Assembly: GCA_035535495.1 (NCBI GenBank)
Contig: DATLQA010000215.1
Span: 1-19,519 of the forward strand
DNA length: 19,519 bases
Origin: DASUZB01 sp035535495
GTDB taxonomy: Bacteria; Actinomycetota; CALGFH01
Direction: 5' to 3'
The translations under genes were made by a program, and so were the position numbers. Shown piece after piece: positions 13,189 through 19,519 of this stretch (its first letter is position 1; every line of letters starts with the position of its first letter). The notes beneath the pieces are model-generated. The model worked only from the letters and a program-made list of their open reading frames with translations, made no database searches and was not told where the DNA came from.

Positions 13189-13201
13189 GCGGGTGGGGCC
13201 G

Positions 13202-13963
13202 GTGACCCTGGCACGGCGGGTGATCCCCTGCCTGGACGTGACCGCCGGCCGGGTGGTCAAGGGCGTCTCCTTCGTCGACCTGGTCGACGCCGGCGACCCG
13301 GCCGAGCTGGCCGCGGTCTACGACCGGCAGGGCGCCGACGAGCTGGTGTTCCTCGACATCACCGCCACCGTGGAGGCGCGCGCGACCCTGTTCGACGCCG
13401 TCGCCCGCACCGCCGAGCAGGTGTTCATCCCGCTCACCGTCGGCGGTGGGGTGCGCACCGGAGAGGACGTCCGCGCCCTGCTGCGGGCAGGCGCCGACAA
13501 GGTCTCGGTCAACAGCGCGGCAGTGCGCGACCCGGAGTTGCTGTCCGCCGGCGCCGCCACCTACGGGGTGCAGTGCATGGTGCTGGCGATCGACGCCCGC
13601 CGCCGTCCCGACGGGAGCGGCTGGGAGGTGGTGGTGGACGGCGGCCGCACTCCCACCGGCAAGGACGCGCTCGCCTGGGCCGAAGAGGGCGCCAGGCGTG
13701 GCGCCGGCGAGCTGCTGGTGACCAGCATGGACACCGACGGCCACCGCACCGGCTACGATCTCGACCTGGTGGCCGCCGTGACCAAGGCGGTCGACGTGCC
13801 GGTGATCGCCAGCGGCGGCGCCGGCCGGCTCGACCACTTCGTGGCGGCCTGCCAGGCCGGCGCCGACGCCGTGCTGGCCGCGAGCGTGTTCCACTTCGGC
13901 CAGTTCAGCATCGCCGACGTCAAGCACGGCCTGGCAGCCGCCGGCCTGCCGGTTCGTGCATGA
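13202..13963 (+). CDS. hisF: imidazole glycerol phosphate synthase, cyclase subunit
   Basis: A 253-aa (beta-alpha)8 barrel that uses ammonia from HisH to convert PRFAR into imidazole glycerol phosphate and AICAR. The two catalytic aspartates are Asp12 (RRVIPCLDVTAGRVVKGVSF) and Asp131 (VLAIDARR), matching D11 and D130 of the Thermotoga enzyme. TVGGGVRTGEDVRALLRAGADKVSVN and VIASGGAGRLDHF are the phosphate-binding loops. GTG 13202 (V-T-L-A-R-R) gives the family-typical N terminus; GTG 13193 would add three residues and lacks a better ribosome site. It is the last gene of the his run seen here and is followed by a hairpin. Confidence 0.95.
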   Translation: MTLARRVIPCLDVTAGRVVKGVSFVDLVDAGDPAELAAVYDRQGADELVFLDITATVEARATLFDAVARTAEQVFIPLTVGGGVRTGEDVRALLRAGADKVSVNSAAVRDPELLSAGAATYGVQCMVLAIDARRRPDGSGWEVVVDGGRTPTGKDALAWAEEGARRGAGELLVTSMDTDGHRTGYDLDLVAAVTKAVDVPVIASGGAGRLDHFVAACQAGADAVLAASVFHFGQFSIADVKHGLAAAGLPVRA

Positions 13964-13983
13964 GACCAGGTGCGCGCCTGGTC
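13964..13983. terminator. hairpin between convergent hisF and the glutamate dehydrogenase gene
   Basis: GACCAGG (13964-13970) and CCTGGTC (13977-13983) form a perfect 7-bp stem with a 6-nt loop, starting one base after the hisF stop. There is no U-run on either strand. GC-rich actinobacterial terminators often lack one, so it may end transcription from both sides of the 62-bp convergent gap. Confidence 0.5.
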
Positions 13984-14025
13984 AGACACGTCCATCAGCC
14001 GCCGCGAGGAGGCGGGCGGCCGGCC

Positions 14026-17000
14026 CTAGCTCTCGACCTCGTCGCCGGCCGGGGTGACCAGTCCGGTGGCGCCGGTCTGGTTGAGGTTGCGGATCTCGCG
14101 CAGGGCGACCGAGAGCATGGCGATGTCGAGCGTCTCGGCCTCCTTCAGGTCCTCCAGCATGTCGAAGCAGCGGGTGACCGAGGAGCGGTTGTGGTCCATC
14201 CACCCGTCGATCAGCCGCTCGGCGTCCTCCACCCGCGACCCGGGCCGCAGCACCTGGCAGGTGAGGTCGCGCTGCTCGGAGTAGAGGTCGTCGCGGAGCG
14301 CGCCGCGCGCCAGCGCCTCCCAGCGGCTCTGCGACGGCAGCCGCGCGATCTGGTCGCGCAGCCAGTGCAGGTCGATGCGGGCGCCGAGGGCGAACCAGAC
14401 CGCGGCGACCGCGTCCACCGGCTCGCCGGTGGCACTGGCGACCTCGATCACGTTCAGCCCGGAGAACAGCGCGTCCAGGCTGGCCACCCGGGTGGCCAGC
14501 TCCTCGGGGACGCCCTTGCGCACATAGCGCTCCGCGGTCGCGGCGAGGGCGTCGACGTCCGCCTTGGCCAGCAGGCCGGGCAGCTCCCGGCCGAGCGTGG
14601 CCACGCCGGGGCCGAAATGCTCGACCGTGGCGGCGATGTCGAGCGGCTGGCGCCGGTTGCGCAGGAACCACAGCGACGCCCGCCGCAGCAGCCGCTTCGC
14701 CTCGATCATGAGGGCGTTCTGCACGTTGGTGGAGACGTGGTTGTCGAGTTCGCTCAGCTCCCTCCAGAGCCGGCGCATCTCGAACACCTCGCGGGCGACC
14801 GTGTAGGCGCGGGCCGCGTCGGGTGCCGCCGCCCCCGCTTCCTCGTGGAGCCGGTGCGCGAAGGTCGCCCCGACCCGGTTGACCATGCTGTTGGCGATGT
14901 GGGTGGCAATGATCTCGCGGCGCAGCGGGTGCCGGCGGGCCTGCTCGGCGAAGCGCTCGCGCAGCGTCTCCGGCAGGTAGCGGACCAGGTCGTTGGCGAG
15001 GAAGGGCTCTTCCAGCACGTCGGAGGCGACCAGCTCCTCCTGCATGGTGATCTTGCTGTAGGCGAGCAGCACGGAAAGTTCGGGGCGGGTCAGGCCCTGG
15101 CCGCGGTTGCGCCGCTCGGCCAGGGTCTCCCGGTCGGGCAGGAACTCGAGCGCGCGGTCCAGCTTGCCGGCCCGCTCCAGGCTGCGCATCATCCGCGCCT
15201 GCTCGTCCAGCAGGTCGCCGCGCTGCGCCTCCATCAGGCTGATGGCCGCCACCTGGCGGTAGTTGTCGAGCAGCACCGCGTCGGCGACCTCGTCGGTCAT
15301 CGCGGCCAGCAGCTCGTCACGCTGCTTGCGGGTCATGTCCCCGTCGGCCATCACCGAGTTGAGCAGGATCTTGATGTTGACCTCGTGGTCGGAGCAGTCC
15401 ACCCCACCCGAGTTGTCGATGAAGTCGGTGTTGATCCGCCCTCCACCGAGCGCGAACTCGATCCGGCCGAGCTGGGTCAGGCCGAGGTTGCCGCCCTCGC
15501 CGACCACCTTGCAGCGCAGCTCGGCGGCGTCGACCCTGACGCCGTCGTTGGAACGGTCGCCGGCGTCGGTGTGGCTCTCGGACGAGCTCTTCACGTAGGT
15601 GCCGATGCCGCCGTTCCAGAGCAGGTCGACCGGCGCGCGCAGCAATGCCTGCACCAGTTCGTTGGGGGTGAGGGCTTCGGCGTCGATGCCGAGCGCCTGG
15701 CGGGCTTCTGGACCGAGCTTGATCGACTTGGCGCTGCGCGGCCAGATCCCGCCGCCGGGGGAGAGCAGGCTGCGGTCGTAGTCGTCCCAGGTCGACCGTG
15801 GCAGCTTGAAGAGCCGCTCGCGCTCGACGAAGCTCGCCTCGGGGTCAGGGTCCGGGTCGACCAGTACGTGCAGGTGGTTGAACACACCGACCAGCTTGAT
15901 GTGGCGCGACAGCAGCATGCCGTTGCCGAACACGTCGCCCGACATGTCGCCGATGCCGACCGCGGTGAAGTCGGTCGTCTGGGTGTTCACGCCCAGCTCG
16001 CGGAAATGCCGCTTGACCGACTCCCAGGCGCCCCGCGCGGTGATGCCCATCTGCTTGTGGTCGTACCCGGCCGACCCGCCGGAGGCGAAGGCGTCGTCGA
16101 GCCAGAAGCCGTACTCGGCCGCGATCGAGTTGGCGATGTCGGAGAAGGTGGCCGTGCCCTTGTCCGCGGCCACTACCAGGTAGGTGTCGTCGTCGTCGTA
16201 GCGGACCACCATCGGTGGGGGCACCACCTGGCCGTCGACCCGGTTGTCGGTGAGGTCGAGCATGCCGCGGATCAGGGTCGAGTAGCAGTCGACCACCTCG
16301 GCCTGCAGCGCCTGCCGGTCGCCGGGCGGGCGCTTGACCACGAAGCCGCCCTTGGCGCCGACCGGCACGATCACGGCGTTCTTGACCATCTGCGCCTTCA
16401 TCAGGCCGAGGACCTCGGTGCGGAAGTCCTCCCGCCGGTCCGACCAGCGGATCCCGCCCCTGGCGACCCTGCCGCCGCGCAGGTGGACGCCCTCGGTCCG
16501 CGGCGAGTAGACGAAGACCTCGAACATCGGCCGCGGCAGCGGCAGGACCGGGATCTGGGAGGAGTCGAGCTTGAACGACAGGTACGGCTTGCGCTCGCCG
16601 TCCGGGTCGGTCTGGTAGTAGTTGGTGCGCAGCGTCGCCCCGATCAGCGTCAGGAAGCCACGCAGGATGCGGTCCTCGTCGAGGTTGGCCACCGAGTCGA
16701 TCGCTTCGGTCAGCTCCTCGGTCAGCCGGTTGGTGGTCGCCGCCCGGCCGTCCTCGCCGTCCCGCGCCGGCGGGGAATCCTGGACGCTCGGGTCGAAGCG
16801 GGCCTGGAACAGCTCGACCAGCCGGCGGGCGATCGACGGGCTGCCGGCCAGCGCCTCTTCCATGTACTCCTGGCTGAAGCTCATCTGCGTCTGGCGCAGG
16901 TACTTGCAGTAGGCGCGGAGCACGGCGATCTCGTGCCAGGCAAGCCCGGCCGCCAGCACCAGCCGGTTGAAGCCGTCGCTCTCCGCCCGGCCGCGCAGGC

Positions 17001-18927
17001 TGGCCGCGAACGCGTCCTGGAAGAGGTCGCGCACCGCCGTCAGCTCGATCTCGCGGCCGTCCGCGTGCAGCAGGCTGAAGTCGTGGATCCAGATCGGCGG
17101 TGAGTTCGGCGGGTGCACCTCGTAGGGTCGCTCCTCGACCACCTCGACGCCCATGTTCTCGAGCATGGGCACGGCGTCGGAGAGCGGCAGCGGGTGCTCG
17201 GCCCAGAACAGCTTGAAGCGCAGCTGTTCTGGGCCGGACTCCAGCGGCCGGTACAGGCTCATGCCGAGCCCGCCGGAGTCGGCCAGCCCCTCCATGTGCT
17301 GGATGTCGTAGACCGCGCTGCGGGCCTGGAAGTCCTCCCGGTAGGCGGCCGGGAAGGCGTCGGCGTACCGGTTGGCGAGCCGGTTGCCGATCTCCTCGCC
17401 GTGCTGCTCGAGCAACAGCATTTGCAGGTCGTCACGCCAGGAGCGGCTCGCCTCCACCACGCGCCGCTCGATCTCGCGCACGTCGAACTCGGGCAGCCCG
17501 CCCACCGGGATCCTGATGATGAAGTGCAGCCGGGCCAGTACCGACTCGGACAGCTGCACGGCGAAGTCGTCCAGGGTGGCGCCGGGGAAGGCGTCCTGCA
17601 GCACCGCCTCGATGCGCTTGCGGACCTCGGTGTTGTAGCGGTCCCGGGGCACGTAGATCAGGCAGGACAGGAAGCGGCCGTAGATGTCGGGCCACAGGAA
17701 CAGGCGGACGCGGCGGCGCTCCTCCAGCCGGAGGATGCCGAGGACCACCTCGAAGAGGTCCTCCTCCGAGATCTGGAAGAGCTCGTCTCTCGGGAAGGTG
17801 TCGACGATGTTGACCAGCGCCTTCTCGTCGTGACCGCCAGGGGCGAGGGCGGCCCGCTCGAGCACGCTGGCCACCTTGCGGCGCAGCACCGGGATCTCGC
17901 GCGGCTGGCGGTTGTAGGCCACCGAGGTGTACAAGCCGAGGAAGCGCCACTCGCCGGACACCTCGCCGGCCTCGTCGAACCGCTTGATGCCGATGTAGTC
18001 CAGGTAGGACGGGCGGTGCACGGTCGAGCGCGAGTTCGCCTTGGTCAGGACGAGGGCGTGCCTGGCCCGGGCCCGACGCCGCACCTCGGGCGGCAGCTTG
18101 GCGAAGCTCACCGAGACCGGCCGGCCGCCCTGGTCGCGCAGGATCCCGAGCCCGGTGTCGGGCACCGACCGCAGCGCGTCCTCGCCGCCCTCCTCGACCA
18201 GGTCGTACGCGCGGTAGCCGAGGAAGGTGAAGTGATCGTCGCGCACCCATTCGAGGAACGCCCTCGCCTCGGCCAGCTCGACCTCGTCGATCGGCGGGGG
18301 GTGCTCCTCGTACGCGGCCAGGATCTGGTCGACCTGCTCGCGCATCTTCGGCCAGTCCTCGACCGCGGCGGCCACGTCGGCGAGCACCCGCTCCAGCCCT
18401 TCGGTGACCGCGGCCAGCACCTCGGGCTCGGTCTGGCGGTCGATCTCCATGTGGATGAACGACTCGCGGGTGGCGTCGTCCGCCTCCGATCCGGGCGGCA
18501 GCACCTCGATCAGCTCGCCCGCCTCATCGCGGCGTACGTCGAGGACCGGGTGGATGGGCAGGTGGATGGTGAACCCGTGGCGGTTCAGCTCGATCGTCAC
18601 GGAGTCGACCAGGAACGGCATGTCGTCGCAGACGACCTCGACGATGGTGTGGACCGAGCGCCAGCCATGCTCCTCGAAGCGGGGGCTGTAGACGCGCACC
18701 TTGGGCACGCCCGGCGTCCGCCGCCGGCCGAAGTTCCAGTGGGCCAGCAACGCGCCGTACAGGTCGGACAGGTCCAGGTCGACCAGGTCCTCGGGAGCCA
18801 CCCCGCCGTAGTAGCGGCGTGCCAGCGCCTCGACCTGGGGAGCCTCGTCCGCCGGCACCTTTTCGTGGATGGTCGCGGCGATGCGGTCGAGAATCTCCGC
18901 CTTCGCCTGCTCGGGCCTCGTCGCCAT
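14026..18927 (-). CDS. gdh: large NAD-dependent glutamate dehydrogenase (GDH-180 class)
   Basis: A protein of about 1,633 aa of the large bacterial NAD-GDH family (Bac_GDH), which deaminates glutamate to 2-oxoglutarate and ammonium in catabolism. The long N-terminal half is the ACT-like regulatory region. The catalytic core includes GGRVARGGIRWSDRREDFRTE near residues 820-835, GAKGGFVVKRPP with its lysine near 859, and GIGDMSGDVFGNGMLLS near 996, followed by the dinucleotide-binding part and a helical C-terminal domain. Length fits the family (about 1,600-1,650 aa). The ATG at 18927 has GAGGAG 6 nt upstream; GTG 18945 would add six residues and is less likely. In Streptomyces clavuligerus and mycobacteria such enzymes are catabolic and, in mycobacteria, inhibited by GarA; whether that applies here is unknown. 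Confidence 0.95.
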   Translation of the reverse strand: MATRPEQAKAEILDRIAATIHEKVPADEAPQVEALARRYYGGVAPEDLVDLDLSDLYGALLAHWNFGRRRTPGVPKVRVYSPRFEEHGWRSVHTIVEVVCDDMPFLVDSVTIELNRHGFTIHLPIHPVLDVRRDEAGELIEVLPPGSEADDATRESFIHMEIDRQTEPEVLAAVTEGLERVLADVAAAVEDWPKMREQVDQILAAYEEHPPPIDEVELAEARAFLEWVRDDHFTFLGYRAYDLVEEGGEDALRSVPDTGLGILRDQGGRPVSVSFAKLPPEVRRRARARHALVLTKANSRSTVHRPSYLDYIGIKRFDEAGEVSGEWRFLGLYTSVAYNRQPREIPVLRRKVASVLERAALAPGGHDEKALVNIVDTFPRDELFQISEEDLFEVVLGILRLEERRRVRLFLWPDIYGRFLSCLIYVPRDRYNTEVRKRIEAVLQDAFPGATLDDFAVQLSESVLARLHFIIRIPVGGLPEFDVREIERRVVEASRSWRDDLQMLLLEQHGEEIGNRLANRYADAFPAAYREDFQARSAVYDIQHMEGLADSGGLGMSLYRPLESGPEQLRFKLFWAEHPLPLSDAVPMLENMGVEVVEERPYEVHPPNSPPIWIHDFSLLHADGREIELTAVRDLFQDAFAASLRGRAESDGFNRLVLAAGLAWHEIAVLRAYCKYLRQTQMSFSQEYMEEALAGSPSIARRLVELFQARFDPSVQDSPPARDGEDGRAATTNRLTEELTEAIDSVANLDEDRILRGFLTLIGATLRTNYYQTDPDGERKPYLSFKLDSSQIPVLPLPRPMFEVFVYSPRTEGVHLRGGRVARGGIRWSDRREDFRTEVLGLMKAQMVKNAVIVPVGAKGGFVVKRPPGDRQALQAEVVDCYSTLIRGMLDLTDNRVDGQVVPPPMVVRYDDDDTYLVVAADKGTATFSDIANSIAAEYGFWLDDAFASGGSAGYDHKQMGITARGAWESVKRHFRELGVNTQTTDFTAVGIGDMSGDVFGNGMLLSRHIKLVGVFNHLHVLVDPDPDPEASFVERERLFKLPRSTWDDYDRSLLSPGGGIWPRSAKSIKLGPEARQALGIDAEALTPNELVQALLRAPVDLLWNGGIGTYVKSSSESHTDAGDRSNDGVRVDAAELRCKVVGEGGNLGLTQLGRIEFALGGGRINTDFIDNSGGVDCSDHEVNIKILLNSVMADGDMTRKQRDELLAAMTDEVADAVLLDNYRQVAAISLMEAQRGDLLDEQARMMRSLERAGKLDRALEFLPDRETLAERRNRGQGLTRPELSVLLAYSKITMQEELVASDVLEEPFLANDLVRYLPETLRERFAEQARRHPLRREIIATHIANSMVNRVGATFAHRLHEEAGAAAPDAARAYTVAREVFEMRRLWRELSELDNHVSTNVQNALMIEAKRLLRRASLWFLRNRRQPLDIAATVEHFGPGVATLGRELPGLLAKADVDALAATAERYVRKGVPEELATRVASLDALFSGLNVIEVASATGEPVDAVAAVWFALGARIDLHWLRDQIARLPSQSRWEALARGALRDDLYSEQRDLTCQVLRPGSRVEDAERLIDGWMDHNRSSVTRCFDMLEDLKEAETLDIAMLSVALREIRNLNQTGATGLVTPAGDEVES

Positions 18928-19277
18928 GGAGCTCTCCTCGCTCACGCACCGCCGCGGCGGTCTCGGCCTGGCCGCGCACCCGCGCGCCGCCTGACGGTCT
19001 CGACGGTTCGGCTCTGCCTCGCTCTAGGGTAGAGGATCGGCCTGCAACCAACGCTGGTGAAAAATCTGACCCTCGACTCGATCCGGTCGAGCGGGTCGCT
19101 CACTTCCCAACTGGCGACTTCGGCCGGCGCCAACAGCGAGATCTGACGAGCCCGGGACCGATTTGCCCCGCCGTCCTCCCGCGTTGTCCACAGATTCGAG
19201 CGGACCGTCCACGCGGGTTTCGCCGGCCGATATCGTCGCCGCAATGGTCCCCCTGAAATTGGACGGCAGGAGCGAGC
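18928..19277. other. 350-bp divergent intergenic region
   Basis: This is non-coding as far as I can see. On the minus strand TACCCT (19031-19026) is a possible -10 for the glutamate dehydrogenase gene, with a weak -35 around 19054-19049, placing the start about 90 nt before its ATG. The -10 lies inside a small palindrome, CTCTA-GGG-TAGAG (19022-19034). A perfect DnaA box is at 19184-19192. CGATATCG (19228-19235) is a short palindrome near a possible -10 for the downstream small gene. The remainder shows no clear element. Confidence 0.45.
19184..19192 (+). promoter_or_regulatory. perfect actinobacterial DnaA box
   Basis: TTGTCCACA is an exact match to the preferred DnaA-binding nonamer of high-GC actinobacteria. 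It stands alone, about 85 bp before the ATG of the small secreted-type protein gene. A single box does not make an origin; it may be a titration or regulatory site, or chance. Confidence 0.5.
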
Positions 19278-19519
19278 ATGCACGAGATCAGGGTCGACCC
19301 GTCCGCGTTGGGGGAGACGGGCGGCGTCCTCGGTGCCGTGGCCGAGCGCGTCGACGCCGCCAGGCACGGCCTGGCCGGCCTCGGCCCGGCCGGACCGGCC
19401 TGCGGCGACGGCCCTGCCGCCGCCAGCTTCACCCGCATGCACGCCGCCCTGACCGCGGGAGTGGACCGCGCCGGCCTCCTACTCGCGCTGCTCGGCAGCC
19501 GCGTGAACGGTGCCGCCGA
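19278..19519 (+). CDS. small helical protein resembling EspC/WXG100-type type VII secretion proteins (5' part)
   Basis: An open frame runs without a stop from ATG 19278 to the window end (80 codons plus 2 bases). The start has CAGGAG (19267-19272) 5 nt upstream. The protein begins MHEIRVDPSALGETGGVL, then has two Ala-rich amphipathic helices: AVAERVDAARHGLAGL and SFTRMHAALTAGVDRAGLLLALLGSRV. They are joined by a Gly/Pro-rich turn, PAGPACGDGP. This helix-turn-helix layout and the R-V-D-P-S-A-L opening resemble EspC-like and WXG100-superfamily proteins exported by ESX/type VII systems. The WxG motif itself is absent, and the YxxxD/E export signal would lie beyond the window. It has no Sec signal peptide. 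Family membership is inferred from shape and composition, not proven. Confidence 0.5.
   Translation, partial: MHEIRVDPSALGETGGVLGAVAERVDAARHGLAGLGPAGPACGDGPAAASFTRMHAALTAGVDRAGLLLALLGSRVNGAA

Noticed and set aside
13573..17103. A 1,176-codon open frame on the plus strand overlapping hisF and the glutamate dehydrogenase gene
   Set aside because: Its start lies inside hisF in another frame and the product is compositionally biased without motifs; the minus-strand dehydrogenase is a clear full-length family match.
19064..19147. ATCTGAC repeated at 19064-19070 and 19141-19147
   Set aside because: Two 7-mers 77 bp apart, without symmetry or extended similarity, are compatible with chance.

Overview
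The window is very GC-rich, with strong third-position G/C, many GTG starts and tightly packed genes. This and the gene content point to a chromosome of the phylum Actinomycetota. The order TraR/DksA - lspA - rluD - dnaE - LON-domain protein - hisD-C-B-H-A-F is, from general knowledge, the core order seen in Streptomyces and relatives, so most of the window is conserved backbone. Accessory-type genes lie at both edges.

Region 1 (1-2175) is accessory. It opens with the tail of a V8-like (glutamyl endopeptidase family) serine protease that stops directly after its catalytic GGQSG motif. A class I SAM methyltransferase follows. Next is a divergent pair, a CGNR zinc-finger regulator and a SnoaL-like protein, which share a short promoter region holding a perfect 19-bp palindrome.

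Region 2 (2218-7955) is housekeeping. A minus-strand operon (traR/dksA-type gene, lspA, rluD) has 1-bp and 4-bp overlaps. It is divergent from dnaE, the replicative DNA polymerase III alpha subunit. The dnaE upstream region is unusually structured: a possible promoter, an 18-bp palindrome, three DnaA-box-like nonamers at an exact 12-bp period, then a GC-rich hairpin.

Region 3 (7977-13963) has a standalone LON substrate-binding-domain protein, divergent from a compact histidine operon hisD-hisC-hisB-hisH-hisA-hisF. Most junctions are start/stop overlaps. The hisA product carries the residues of the bifunctional actinobacterial PriA (HisA/TrpF) enzyme. hisG, hisE and hisI are not in the window.

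Region 4 (14026-19519) contains a giant NAD-dependent glutamate dehydrogenase (about 1,633 aa), convergent with hisF across a shared hairpin. Beyond it lies a 350-bp intergenic region with a perfect actinobacterial DnaA box. The window ends in the first 80 codons of a small alpha-helical protein resembling EspC/WXG100-type type VII secretion proteins.

No tRNA, rRNA, CRISPR array, insertion sequence or prophage was seen. I found no clearly new multi-gene system. The most unusual signals are regulatory: the dnaE control region and the palindromic CGNR/SnoaL promoter.
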